Assembly (NCBI GenBank): GCA_036346375.1
Contig: CM070502.1
Span: 73,920,224 to 73,984,223, forward strand
Reading direction: 5' to 3'
Source: Guadua angustifolia
Lineage: Eukaryota; Streptophyta; Magnoliopsida; Poales; Poaceae
DNA: 64,000 nucleotides
Positions within the stretch are counted from its first letter, which is position 1. Each line of letters starts with the position of its first letter. The position numbers and the translations under genes were made by a program. The notes under the pieces were generated by a model, which ran no database searches, was not told the DNA's origin, and saw only the letters and a list, made by a program, of their open reading frames with translations. Below, in pieces: positions 11,750-23,603 of this stretch.

Positions 11750-13210
11750 TTAACCATTTGGCATGTGTTTCGAATGGGTTAAAACTTATGCTTGGTTGCA
11801 TTTGGTTTTCGCATAATGCTTTGATTTGCATGTGTTGCAAATAGGATAAGCTAATCGTTGGCTTTTGCGTGAAGTTCACTTTTGCATGTGTTGCATTAGT
11901 TGGCGCTTCATGTTTTGGTTCATAAAACAATCTTTCTAAAACCTTGGTGTTGCTTGGAGCTAAGTTTTGCATGTGTTGCAAAAGGAGAGAGCTCAAGCAT
12001 GATTTGGTGTTTATGTGTTTGTATGGAGCTAGAGGCTGCATGTGTTCTTGCAGTAAAGAGCTCATCTGATTGAAATGGTTTTGGTTTGAAGTTTGGTTTC
12101 GTGTTGCATTGAACTAGAGAATTGCATGTGTTGCAATTAGAGAGTTCATGCATCTTGATTTGATGTTGCTTGGAGCTAGACTTTTGCATGAGTTGCAAAG
12201 AGTAGTGCTCAAGCATGAAATGTGTTTATTGCGTTATTTGCAAGTTCGTTGTCTTGAATAAACCGAGGTTTATGAGTCCGAATTCAGAGAGCATGTGAGT
12301 GGGGCTTGCAACGGGTGTTGGCAAGTTGACCGGTCTTGTGTTGACCTTCACATGGCTAGGGGATTAATCTCATAAACTCGAGTTTGATTTGCTTATCGTT
12401 TTGCAAATAGTTCTTGAGTTGATTGCGAAATGTGTTTTTGCAATTTGGTTGAAATTCTTTGAGCATGAGCTATGTTGGTGCAAATGTGTTTTGCGTGTGT
12501 ATGATCATGTGTTGATCATCTTTGTGGCTCAAAGAACAAGTTTGGTTTTGGAGAAATGGATTTGGAGGTTGAAATCTGGATTTTCTCTGTGGCTAAGACT
12601 ATCTAGCATGTCCAGGGCGGTAGTACTGTTCAGGCGGTACTACCGCCATTGGTTGTGATAGGTATTTTCCGAAGGTTGTATTGCTGTTTTGTGTTGGCGG
12701 TACTACTAGGGAAGCGAAGCGATAGTACTGCAAGTCTTGATCATCGAAATTGCCGCCCAGTAGCTATTTTCTGATCTTGGCGTGTTTCTTTGGCTCGGTG
12801 AGGCCGGCACTACTCTTCGGAGGAGCGGTAGTATCGCAAAGTCGGTACTACTACCTCGAGGGCGGCGATAATCTGGGATATAGTCGCTGCTTAACCGTTG
12901 GAGGTCGGGCCATCACTCTAGACCCTTAGAGTGATAATACCGCATTTACCGATTTTGCCGTTTAGCCCCAAACGGCTAGTTTTCTTGGTGGGGCTATATA
13001 TACCCCTTGGGGGCTTGAAATTGTTGTTCTTGGCATTGTTGAGGGTGTGGGGTTGTGTGCATGTGTTGCTCTTCTCCATTTGCCTCTTGAGCTTAAGAGT
13101 GAGACTAATTGCATTTGTTGCAATTAGGAAGTGGTTTGGGTACCTCTTGTGCATGTGTTGCACTTGAGGAGGCCTTGTGCATGTGTTGCACTTGGTGATC
13201 ACCGAGGCGC
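11750..13210 (+). repeat. Interspersed GCATGTGTTGCA motif array
   Basis: The word GCATGTGTTGC, often flanked to give TTGCATGTGTTGCAA, recurs at about 11828, 11884, 11970, 12124, 13058, 13151 and 13179, with near-variants at 11762, 12038 and 12186. The inverted form (TTGCAACACATGCAA) recurs through the minus-oriented outer LTR at 13785-15550. Spacing is irregular, so this is a repeated motif within the LTR and not a simple satellite. Confidence 0.85.
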
Positions 13211-13784
13211 ATTTGTTGTGCCGGTGAGGTTCAAGCGAAGGCGGCTTGTTACTCTTGGGGTTGCCGACTCCTAGACTGGCGTGGCGTCGTCTTGGAGCTC
13301 TCGAGGTTGTGAGAAGCCCCAAGTTTGTGAAGGTTCGGGTTGAGCCTCGCGCGGCGTGAAAAACCACGACTAGTGGAAAGAGGCGGGTGCTCGAGCGGGA
13401 GCCGGTCCAAGTGTGGGCTAGCCTCAACGTGGACTAGGGGAGACCGGCAAGTCTCCGAACACCACGGAAAAATATCGGTTGTCTCTTGTCTCATTTATAT
13501 TCAAGCACTTTACATTATTGAATATTTATCAATTGCTTGAATTAGAATTGCTAGTATTATCTAGTTCATCAATTTAGCAATTCTTGTGTAGAGACATAAT
13601 TTAGATAGTGCCCATAGTAAGCCTAGTTGATTTAGGCCTTAATTGTCAAAACCGAGTTTATCGCTTCCGCATTATAATTGTGTAGGTTTTGACAAAGGGG
13701 TTGATTAGAGCGAATTGAATTAGTGAGCGATCGATTTTTATAAACGCCTATTCACCCCCCTCTAGGCGCATCCTCGACCCTACA

Positions 13785-15550
13785 CGGACCCACAACAGCG
13801 GTAGTGCCGGACTTCCGGTACTACCGGACTTACAACAGCGGTAGTGCCAGTTTTTCTGAAAAGAACAGATTTTCAACCCTGAAAACATTTCTCCAAAAGC
13901 CAACACTATTCTTTGAGCCATAAGATGATCAACACATGATCATATACTTGTGCAAAACACATTTGCACCAACTTAGCTCATGCTCAAAAAATCTCAACCA
14001 AATTTGCGAAAACACATTTCACAAATAAACTACAAACCTATGAGATCAATCCTTTAGCTATGTAAGGATCAACACATGACCCCGACACTTTGCAAAACAT
14101 ATTTGCAAATGTCAACACATGCTCTAGAATCGAACACATAACTTCTAAGCTTATTTATAAAACACATTTGCAAATAACAAATCCAACTTGCGAAAACACA
14201 TTTCGCAATCAACTCAAAATATATTTGCAAAACGTATTAAGCAAATCAAACCCGAATCTATGAGATTAATCCCCCTAGCGATGTGAAAGTCAACACAAGA
14301 CCCAGTCAACTTGCAAACACCCGTTGCAACCCTATTCACATGCTCTCGGGATTCCGGACTCATAGACCTCGGTTTATTCGTACAACGAACTTGCAAATAA
14401 CACATTAAACCAATTTCATGCTTGAGCACTACTCTTTGCAACACATGCAAAAGTCTAACTCCAAGCAACTTCAAACAAACTCAAATGCTTGAGCTCTCTA
14501 TTTGCAACATATGCAAATCTTAGCTCCAAGCAACCACGTAAACACCAAATGAAATGTATGAGCTCTCTACTTGCAACACATGCAAGTCTCTAGCACATAC
14601 ACAACCACATAAATATCAAATCATGCTTGAGCTCTCTCCTTTTGCAACACATGCAAAACTTAGCTCCAAGCAACCACTTTGATTTAAGAAAGATTTGTTT
14701 TATAAAGAAAAACAAAACATGAAGTTTCAACAATTGCAACACATGCAAAAGTAAACTTCACGCAAAAGTCAACGTATAAGCTTATCCTATTTGCAACACA
14801 TGCAAATCAAAGCTATATTCAATAACAACCAAGTATAAACTTAACACATTTGCAACATATGCCAAATGGTTAGCTCAATGCAAAAACCAAATCCAAATAA
14901 GATTTGAGCTCGAGTGAACACGGGATTGAGATCATCAACACATGATGACGCTCAAGCTAGGACTCAATCCCTCTTAATAGTACGGCGATAAAAACTAGAC
15001 TCAAAGACTAGAACGTCCTTAGCCTATCTAGTTATACCTTGAGCCGCCGCACGCAAGCAACCCCCTTTGGGGTCTTTATGATCTTCACTCTTACGCTCCC
15101 CCGGGATCATCACTCGGCTCTTCTCTTACTCTCTACGGGATCTCCTCTTGACGCCCATCACCTCATGATCCCGTCCTTGTCCTGTTTTCATTATCTCAAT
15201 CATCTTTGGACTTAACCTAGCTCAATCACAACTCATAAAATAGTTAGTCCAAGATGTATAGTTGTCTCAATTATCTCTTGTACTCCATTAACACATAATG
15301 GACGCCTTTAGATCAATTGAGCACAACCCAAATCAATTTGAATGATTTAAATGTGTCTTAAGTACAATAATGCAACATATGCTTTATTATACTTAAGAAC
15401 TATTCATTTGTCCTTAATTAATCAATGAACATCATCAACACATGATGAAGTGTTCTTTAATGATTAATAAGACAAATGAACTTAATTAAATTTTCATTTA
15501 AATTGACTTTTCAAGTTAGAGTGTGAACTCCCCCTAAATGTGTGCATCCA
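13785..15550 (-). mobile_element. Outer LTR (minus orientation), middle part
   Basis: This is the reverse complement of roughly 10790-12570 of the inner solo LTR. Shared blocks include the GATCATGTGTTGATCAT region and the ATTATGTGTTAATGGAGT region. It starts with the second CGGAC copy left by the solo LTR insertion. It stops at ...GTGCATCCA, and the LTR sequence resumes at 23634 with TGTAATATATGG, exactly as expected if the Helitron between them were removed. Confidence 0.9.
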
Positions 15551-15901
15551 TCTATACCCCTTTATAATTCACCAGTTGATTCTTTTCTACATCCACACAG
15601 TCTTCACACAGTCTTTTGCCTCTACAGAGAATACTTTTCCTGTGTCCACCCTAATATATGCACCCAAAAATCCCCCTTCCTCAAAATCAAGCGCTAAGAT
15701 GTTTTCTCAGAGCACTTCATCAAATCTGATGGTCCTAATCATTTGGTTCATCTTCTAATCTTCTAATCTGTCAGACAAATCGCATAATCGTCCCTCCCCG
15801 CCAAGCCACAGATCGCGCCAACCCCCTCCCTTCCCCATTCGTCCCGTCAGAGCGCCTCCCTCCCCACTAATTGCGCGCCGCCCGCCTCCTCCTCCCCAAT
15901 C

Positions 15902-16255
15902 ATGCCCGCCTCCCCTCCCTCCTCCTCATGTAATCCTCCCGTCGCCCGTCCTGCCATCTGCCGTCGCCTCGTCGCTTGCTCCTGGCGCCGTCACCCGGCG
16001 CCCGTCGCCCTCTCCTCGCCCTCGCCGGCCGGCCTTCCTCGCCCGCTCCGCTCACGCACTCGCGCCTCCTCCTGGCGCCTCTCACGCGCCGCCCTCGCCA
16101 TGGCCAGCCATCCGCTGCGCGCTCTCACCGTCCAGACCTTCTTGCCGACCTTCTGCCGACGTGGGCCCCCGCCGCCTCGGAGCTCATCGCCGCCTCTTCC
16201 GTCCTCTCCTCCGGCTCCCGTCAAGCACCTCCACACGCACGTCGTCTTGCCTTGA
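15902..16255 (+). pseudogene. GC-rich exon-like fragment in Helitron, unidentified
   Basis: An abrupt island of very high GC (Ser/Pro/Arg-rich open frame of 117 codons from an ATG at 15902) stands in AT-rich Helitron sequence. The composition is that of a grass first exon or 5' UTR. Several overlapping frames are open, so the true frame is uncertain and no domain is recognisable. Capture from a host gene is inferred from composition and from the other fragments downstream. Confidence 0.45.
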
Positions 16256-16548
16256 ACGACTCACCATTCCGTGCTATGCTTTCTTGAAATTTGCACGTTA
16301 GATTTGGTCTTTGCAAGTGAGGATATGGTGAGATCGACTTTAGAAGTCTCATCCTACACCGAGTAGGTTGCTCGTAAATAAATCTTAAGATGTAGTGGTT
16401 GAAAGGTAATTCCGCAATTTATGCGCATGTAAGAATGTGGTGAACAATAGTCTAGCATGTACTATCTAGCTATTGGCGATCTGAAATCTGGCGAAAATAT
16501 GGTGTTTTATTATGCAGCTCGATATGGTAATGTTACATAAACAAGAAC

Positions 16549-16752
16549 TTGATTTCTTGTGGATCCACATTATGCATTTCGAGGTTGCGTGGAAAAGTTA
16601 GTAATAGAGCTTTCCGCGTGTACAGTTTATTTCGAGGAAAGAAGGACAAAGATGAGAATGGTGATGAGGCACCATCAAAAGAAAACGATTACATGCCTTT
16701 ACACTTTTATCTTCTTTCATTTTTCGAGTCTTTGTCATGGTTCAATAGCTAA
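16549..16752 (+). pseudogene. Unidentified coding-like fragment in Helitron
   Basis: The frame contains a charged segment around FRGKKDKDENGDEAPSKEN that looks like real protein sequence, then runs into AT-rich DNA. I cannot assign it. The boundary with intron-like sequence is near 16690. It lies about 600 bp before the MAP3K exon and could come from the same or another captured gene. Confidence 0.3.
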
Positions 16753-17035
16753 ATAGTTTCTTTATGCATGCCTGTTGAAATGAAAAGAACTGCAAATTTT
16801 GTTGCCTGATGTAGACCTATATCAATGCAAAACTGTGCCTGATGTAGACCTATATCAATGCAAACCTGTGTGCTGTTCAAATTTTATACACTTTTATCTT
16901 CTTTCATTTTTCAGTGCTGTCATGGTTCAATAGCTAAATAGTTTCTTTATGCATGCCTGTTGAAATGAAAAGAACTGCAAATTTTGTTGCCTGATGTAGA
17001 CCTATATCAATGCAAAACTGTGTGCTGTTCAAATT
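16701..17035 (+). repeat. 187-bp tandem duplication in Helitron
   Basis: The segment starting ACACTTTTATCTTCTTTC at 16701 repeats from 16888 at near identity, including ATGCATGCCTGTTGAAATG. The first unit also holds a short internal duplication of GCCTGATGTAGACCTATATC at 16805 and 16838. Confidence 0.9.
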
Positions 17036-17282
17036 TTTTTTTACAATATGACTATTGAGTTAAGCTCAATATGAATGAAAAGAACTCATCTTGTTGTATT
17101 TAATTTTATACCGAAACAAAGGTTCTTATAGAATTTGCTATTATTATATCCGGCTTCAAACATTATATTTGCTATTATTTTACACTGGTTGTATATTATT
17201 TTTTAGTATTTGCTATTATCCAAGCAAGCACTGATTTTTCTCAAGTTTTACTGAGGAATAGTGGTCAATCATTTGGTTTCAG

Positions 17283-17345
17283 GACATATCCCTCTTGAGT
17301 CGTTTGGAGCATGAGAATATAGTCCAGTACTTTGGAACAGACAAG
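17283..17345 (+). pseudogene. Captured MAP3K kinase exon
   Basis: A 63-nt block bounded by an AG acceptor and a GT donor encodes DISLLSRLEHENIVQYFGTD plus K. It closely resembles the conserved segment around the alpha-C helix in plant MEKK1-type MAP kinase kinase kinases (family pattern EIxLLSxLxHxNIVxYxGT). The rest of the kinase (glycine loop, catalytic HRD and DFG motifs) is absent, so it cannot encode an active kinase. The intact splice sites mean it could be spliced into a chimeric transcript. Confidence 0.8.
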
Positions 17346-17509
17346 GTAGTTCTCTCATACTTATGTCTCTTAAATTCCTTTTCAGAATATAATCATAGCA
17401 GCATACATTATATTTGCTTTGATTTTACCCTGGTTATATATTATTTTTTTAGTAGATGCCTGGTTATATCTAACATTTTTGTGGTTTATTCAATGCATTG
17501 TTTATTCAG

Positions 17510-17740
17510 GTTATCAATTTGTCATTAATATGGTCACACCGAAGCGGAGAGGCGAGCCGCCTTGGCGATATAACGAATAGCAACAACACAGGTATAGTTC
17601 GATGTGTACTATTTGTTAAATATGGTGTACCATGGCGCAATAAAAATGATGTTGCAACATTCATTTCAACAGCACTACCACCAACACCTTGTGATGAGGC
17701 GAAGCGTAAGAAGGAAGAAAAGAACAGAAAACAACGTGAG
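17510..17740 (+). pseudogene. Captured exon of unknown origin
   Basis: A 231-nt block (77 codons, phase 0) lies between TTTATTCAG and GTATGC splice signals and is fully open. It encodes a central segment around RCVLFVKYGVPWRNKNDVAT and a very basic tail, AKRKKEEKNRKQRE. I do not recognise the family. It follows the MAP3K exon by 165 bp, but it does not continue the kinase sequence, so it probably comes from another gene or a diverged region. Confidence 0.4.
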
Positions 17741-18373
17741 GTATGCTGCATCACCTCAGACCACCCACTGTTTTTGAGACCGAGATCCATGTCTTTTGAA
17801 AGAATTAAATCTGGGGTTTTGTATTGGGGTGTTTATTAATTGGCGTGGGTATCTTTGCATCACCTCGGACCACCCACTGTTTGCCGCTTTGCATGAGCCA
17901 CCATGAGCTAAAGCTTTTAAATCTGCGGTCTTCAACATGTTTTTGATTTTGACTCGCTCATATAAGAAATGAATACTTGAAGACAATTACTTCAATTTAT
18001 ATTTTGGTCTAAGAAATGTAGAATAATTTTTTGGTAATGTAAATATGCAAGCATCTGGCGTTCTAACAACATGAGTACTAAAATCTGAGTTGTATTGTAT
18101 GAGCATGGCAAGTAGTGCGAACACAAAACTACAGAGTACCAATGGTTGGTGGTATTTTTCTTTTCCATTTTTGCACTATGCGTGTTGTGCCACGAGATGT
18201 CTTTCTTAGCTTATATAGGTTATTCACTTGCTGGAAAATTCTTGATCTATCCTGAATTTTCACTTGTGTTTGTTGACATTTTAGATGCAATAGGTTAACA
18301 TATTATGACCTTAAAATTTGGTAAGTAAACCAATTTACAACTTGAAGCCTTATGAAATTTTTTGTTATTTCAG

Positions 18374-18525
18374 TTTATTGAAAAGGCTCTGGAAGAATGT
18401 GAAAATGATTTGGATTCAGCAATAAAGTGCTTGCTTAACCTACATTTAGAACCAACAAAATATACTGTGGATCTTGTGTATCAATCTCCGATGGAATGTC
18501 TCTTGATGTTCAAGTGCACGATGAA
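18374..18525 (+). pseudogene. Captured CUE-domain protein exon
   Basis: After a TTATTTCAG acceptor the frame reads FIEKALEECENDLDSAIKCL, and the exon ends at ATGAAG|GTAATA. The segment ALEEC-NDLDSAI-LL matches the ubiquitin-binding CUE-domain proteins of plants, in which a conserved helix has the form xALExCgxDLDxAIxSL. The exon is isolated: no other part of that gene is recognisable in the Helitron, and the downstream residues look diverged. It is a fragment with no expected ubiquitin-binding function. Confidence 0.7.
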
Positions 18526-19100
18526 GGTAATATTTAGATGTTGTCGATGATCTTTGATGTGATGTTGACACCGTGTACTCTCCTTGTTTTGTATTAGATT
18601 TGCTTCCTTACGGCAAGAATTTATTGAACTTGTAAGCAAGCAAGTTTTCTCCTTGTCAACTTTAATTTCTTTGGAATGAGTTACTATTAGGATCCATTCA
18701 CCTAGCTTGATTCAACACCATTTTTTCCAATAGGAGTTTGGCATTTCCATGATATTAGTGGCATAGTTTTATCTAATGTAGTCTTGTTACATTGTAGATG
18801 TTTATGTGTTTTCTTTAGAGTTGTAAATGAAGTCTTGTCAAGAACTCAAGGTAACTTTGGTTGAATGACTAACCCATGGCGATTTAAAGTCCGTCGCCAA
18901 TGGCCAAGCCTATCATCCTTTCTCGAAAAGGAAAATAAGTGTTGGTTTAAGAAAGACACACAAAGATCCTTTTCCACATTCATCTAATGTTCCAAACCAC
19001 TCGACCACCATTGGTTCCTATCTTATTGGTCTTGTTTCTTCCATCATGCTCCTAATAGCGAGATCACCATCACCCAAAGCTCGATCTGAACACAGTAAGA

Positions 19101-19331
19101 TTATCCTACAACACTTGCAACACTTAGCAATGCCTTTACATGTGTCAACAACAAAATTAGTGCATCGTAGCAACAGATGTCTTGATGTTTTGCTCTGGTA
19201 ATACATGTGTCAAGTGGAACTGTGGGAAGATCTGCCACGATACATCTTTCTAAATTGTCTGCGATACATGCTTTCCTTGTATAGGCAACCAAGCAAAGAA
19301 CTTCTCCTACATTGGCAACCATATTGTCCAA
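19101..19331 (-). other. Open frame antisense in Helitron, unassigned
   Basis: A minus-strand frame of 76 codons (DNMVANVGEVLCLVAYTRK region) has plausible amino-acid composition and overlaps a second minus-strand frame at 19018-19206. I cannot link it to a family. It might be a fragment captured in the opposite orientation or a retroelement relic, but chance is equally possible. Confidence 0.2.
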
Positions 19332-20299
19332 ATCACCTATACCCTCTTGAGTTGTTTGCTTGCCATGAAGAGAGCTTATAGTCAGTAAGTGAGTTGGTTG
19401 AGAATCGCCAACTCAATTGTCCATTCCATGTGGTATTATTATAATATTATCTTCCATTTCAGGTTCACCTCGGTTTGTAAGAAATGCTTGAAAATAAGTT
19501 GCAATACATTCAAATAGATACAAGCTGCTTTTTTCGTTTCATGTGTTGTCCTCTGCTATTCAAATTATTGAAGTTTAAGCTGATTGGTGAATTCGATAAA
19601 GATTTGGCAAATCTGTGACTTTCTCTTAAAGTTCTTAAGGCATTATGTAATGAGTATGTGTAATGCTGTTTTTATATGAAGTATGTGATGCCGTACTTAT
19701 AAACAAGATCTATTCTTGACATTCTTATATTTGTGAATTTGATAATTGCAAAGAAATAAGTAGATATCCCTATAACAAGTTAAATATTGTCTCAGCATAT
19801 TTTCAGAGTAAAGTTTATGAATTGAGGGTACATATCCTTGCTATTGAAGGCTTAAAAACAAAACCAGGCTCACTTGCCCTTGCAACCTGTGAGAACAGAA
19901 AATAGATTGTTGGTCACTTGGTCAGTACTAACAGAAGCAGCTTGTAGCATAATTGGCTGCAATATAGAACTTTGGACTATTGTTACTTGGAACATTGGAG
20001 TAATGCCTGATCCACCATCTAGCAGAAGTAATTTAAGTCTAATGTACCATGTTTTCTATTTCTTTTAGCTATTTACAGATGTTGCAGTGCTACTTGTGTT
20101 AGTAAATAAATGAAGATTTGTATTAATGATAGATGAGGGGCAGAACTTCCCTTGTTAATTGGTCTGGCACCTGTCAGGTGGTCTTGATTAGATCAAGTCA
20201 GATGGACATGTACTTGTTCATTTTGCGTACCTTAAAGAAAACCACCGCGGGATGTAAACTATGGATATGTACTTGTTGTAGGGTGCTGAAGTTGTCAGA

Positions 20300-20985
20300 A
20301 TGTACAAGACAATGTACCCAGATATCTGTGGGTACAGCACCAAGAAGGTTCACTCTATCCTTACTAAGGATGGCAAGAACCATTTGATCAAGAAGGATGT
20401 GCCCTGCGAGACTGATCAGCTGTCTCATGTGTACACATTGATTATCCGTCCTGATGCTACATACATCATTCTCATTGATGATGTTGAGAAGCAAACTGGC
20501 AGCATCTATGATCATTGGGATATTCTTCCCCCGAAGCAAATCAAGGACCCAGAGGCAGGGAAGGTGCATTTTAGAGATTGCTTACAGTTTGTGTGAATTG
20601 CCTTCCTTACGCTTCTTCAATAGTTCTTGAGATAATTCCTTGTTTGCGGCCGGAGGATGGGGCGACAAGGAGTATATTCTGATCCCGAGGACAAGAAGCC
20701 GAGGTATTATTTCCTTTGTTGCTACCATGTGAATCTTGTCATATATATAAATAATGAAATGAAAAGTGAAAACATTACGATCAGTTTACCAATTTGTTAC
20801 ACCATACCATATGACAAAATGCTTGCTATTTCTCAATTAGTTAGGATTATCTGTTAATTGTTTTTAACGGTGAAGCTAGAAAGGAGTCATATGTTCTTTG
20901 TTTATGCAATATGACTCATAATTTGTTATATCGGGGCTATGATGATATCCCTAAGGAAATTCACGATCGATGCTAAGAAGGTACT
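20300..20985 (+). pseudogene. CRT: Captured calreticulin exons, broken
   Basis: The block 20320-20562 encodes PDICGYSTKKVHSILTKDGK, HLIKKDVPCETDQLSHVYTL and EKQTGSIYDHWDILPPKQIK, ending DPEAGK. This is the end of the calreticulin lectin domain leading into the Pro-rich P-domain. After an intron-like gap, 20648-20702 holds the next P-domain repeat (DKEY, DPEDKKPE equivalents) with a 1-bp deletion. Sequence at 20935-20985 holds GYDDIPKEI with further damage. Upstream of PDICGY the sequence departs from calreticulin. The ER signal peptide, most of the lectin domain and the acidic C-tail are missing. In the family this is an ER calcium-binding lectin chaperone; here it is a non-functional captured fragment. 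Confidence 0.88.
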
Positions 20986-21359
20986 CAATTTGATAATCCA
21001 CTCTATTACTCAAGTTGATAATCCACTCTATATGTTATATGTTATATGATGCATAGTAATGTGAATTTTTACATTTTAACTAGCAGAGGTGTTATCGATG
21101 GTATGAGTAAGAAGGAAAAAATCCTCTATACCTTTGAAGTCGTTGATGGTATGAGGGATCTCAAATGAATAGTAATATCATGACAAAGCTTTCTGCCTAA
21201 AATAGAGACGGTCCTCTCTTTCCTGAAAAAATCCTTCCATAATTTTATTTCGAATCATCGTTCTCTTGAAATTACTACTTGAATCAAACCAATTTCTGCT
21301 TGTCGGGATTTTGTTACTCTGCTCTGCCATTTCATAATGCGGTCTGTGTAAACACAAAT

Positions 21360-21545
21360 GTTTGTGAAGATTTGCCATGTTAGGGATGCCAATGGGACCC
21401 CATTCCTGTTCCTGATAGGGACTTCCTCTATTAAGCCTCTTTTCGTTGGTGGAATTGGCCACAAGCTTGAGCCCACTCAAAATAGGCCATAGGGAGCGAG
21501 GATGGGCTATTTCTTTTCCCTAGCCTGTCCCCATCTGGCGGCTCG
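21360..21545. repeat. hAT-like repeat fragment in Helitron
   Basis: A segment beginning TTAGGGATGCCAATGGGACC, with repeated 'gatgggctat'/'ccccatctgg' words, resembles the TAGGGATGGCAATGGG terminus of the hAT element at 56240-56727. The second terminus is not clear. It is probably a remnant carried within the Helitron. Confidence 0.35.
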
Positions 21546-21841
21546 GGCGTGTGTGCATCACAATAAGAAATCCCTATATCTAATAGTCTGAGTTCCCAAT
21601 CTAAGTCACCTTTATCTACTTCATAGTTAGCGAAGCGTTGTTCATCCGAGTCATGATGCAGGATTCGGGTTTGCGGTTTGCTACTTTTTCTTCAATTTCC
21701 ATCATGACATAAATTTTGTACCCTAAACTGGTTCAGGTTTGACGAATCCAGTTTGCTATTTGTGATCTGCTTGACATCAAGTTCTTGTGTCCTTGCTTCA
21801 TTCCTCTAGCTTTGTCTGTCCCAAGTGACTTTGCTTGAGTA

Positions 21842-22003
21842 ATGGCGACCCAGAGCAACCCTGCAGCCCTCCCCACCCCCCCGGTGCTTGGCGGCATTGC
21901 TATCCTCTCCAGACTCCTATCGTGCATGGCGCCTCCAAGACTCCAACAATCGCCCATGGCCTCCTCGACCTCCAATCCCTTTCATCACAGGTCTTTGACT
22001 CTG
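21842..22003 (+). pseudogene. Exon-like fragment in Helitron with splice donor
   Basis: An ATG at 21842 opens a Pro/Ser-rich frame (MATQSNPAALPTPPVLGGIA) in a locally GC-rich island. It ends in a good donor, CTCTG|GTGAGTG, near 22003. It has the look of a plant first exon captured by the Helitron. The family is not recognised. Confidence 0.4.
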
Positions 22004-23603
22004 GTGAGTGATAATTGTTCTATGCTTTGTAAAATCATGCGACTAGCCAATTACTAAGTCATTATTCGATCGATTTGCGTTGAAGTCTTAGCTTTTGAGT
22101 TTGAGGGTACAAATAGAAGAGAATAATTGCTTGATCTGCCATGTTTGACCGCTTCCTATACATTTCGGCCGGTTTGTTGAATCTATGTGCAAACAATTGT
22201 GCAATGAGGACCTAAGCTGGGGACTTGGTTTTCTACTAAGATGGTGTCATTTCCTTTGTTGTATATACTCTTGTGATTTTTCCTTCTAAGTATATTTGTT
22301 TCGATAGTTTGCACGATGCCTAGCTTACCATTTGTGTTACAACATTTTCGGGTCTTGTTTGGCCTTATGATCTTGCGTAGTTGTACAATGCTTTTCTTTA
22401 TTTGCTTAATAACATGAACTATTTACGAAATGAGAAATTGCAAGTTAATTTTTAGAGAAGTTGTTTTTGGAAGCAATTTAGAGAAATTTTAAAAGCCTTA
22501 TTTCCATATCCTTATATCTTTTGTATATTTTTGCCCTTAATTATGTGTCTTTCCTAGAGATTAACTATTTTTTTGTATAACCCTTATGTATCGTCTTTCC
22601 TAGAGATTAACTATTTTTTGTATAAGATCCAACAACACTATGGTATAGAGTCATATTACGTCGAAGTGATCCTGCACCTTTAGCCATAACAAATCCTTTT
22701 ACGTATGAAACTTCCTTTATATTGTGAGGTGGTATTTACATGAGCAATAGAGGCGATACATCAACCATTGAATACTTTGCGGTTGGAAGACTTAAGCGTG
22801 TCACACTTATCTGTGAAGACAATCTAAGCAAATCGATTTACGACATTAACTTATATCATTTGTCGGAAAATCAAGAACCCTAACTACCGGGGTAAATGGA
22901 ATGCACCTATGATTGACAACCGGTATATTTACGAAATTGAACACGTGTCACGTGTACTATGTTCAATTAGTGAAATATGCATGCTCAAATGATTCCTTTG
23001 TGCTTCACGAGACTTTAAGGATGATCCATACATCTATGCTTTCGACGACTGAAGTACATTGGCATTGAGTCATGGCGAGTTGGTCTTGAATCTGAATACT
23101 CGGCGATTCCTTGAGTCTCCTTTCGGAAAAGCGAAACACAATTAGTAATGCCTTTTTCTTCTATATCTCTGAGTTAAATCAGAACTTTGTTTAACAACAT
23201 TCTCATCATGATGACCCCGAGTTAGCCAAGACATTTCTTTGAAGAGACACAGGGCAAGCACAAGGATGTATGTTGCCCTTCACCGAACATATATCACTTG
23301 GTCATTTGATGGTCGATCCATCATGTACTAATGATGCTGAATCTTACTTGGTCATTCTGACGATGATAAGCATGTAAGCTACTGCCTTTTTCCACGCATG
23401 CCCCCTTAATCATATCAGAGATTAGATTATTTTTAATGATAATCAATTGCGATGTTACTTTATGCACTTGTTTATGTAATCAACGATATAATAACTCTCT
23501 GTATCTTTCTTTTGTGCTTCTATCATAATCACATCTTACTACACTTGATTACCAAAACATATAACACCTTTTTGCTTATTTGAATTGTATTACTAAATAT
23601 ATC

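Larger units (their letters stand above)
10404..13784 (+). mobile_element. Solo LTR, SIRE/Maximus-like Copia type
   Basis: It begins TGTAAGTTC and ends CGACCCTACA (TG..CA). It is bounded by identical 5-bp repeats CGGAC at 10399-10403 and 13785-13789. Near its end it has the CCTATTCACCCCCCTCTAGG stretch typical of grass SIRE/Maximus Copia LTR ends. No primer-binding site, gag or pol follows it, so it is a solo LTR left by unequal recombination. It contains a 71-bp tandem repeat, an array of GCATGTGTTGCA words and a block of GGTACTACCG palindromes. Its length of 3.4 kb is long for a Copia LTR. Lineage is inferred from sequence style. Confidence 0.85.

Noticed and set aside
10400..13790. Interpretation as a giant inverted-repeat DNA transposon spanning 9.2-15.5 kb
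   Set aside because: The centre has TG..CA ends with a 5-bp CGGAC duplication and the flanking arms are collinear with it in reverse, which a nested LTR explains without a new element type.
16701..17035. Possible CRISPR-like or satellite array
   Set aside because: Only two units of 187 bp in a eukaryotic Helitron; it is a simple tandem duplication.
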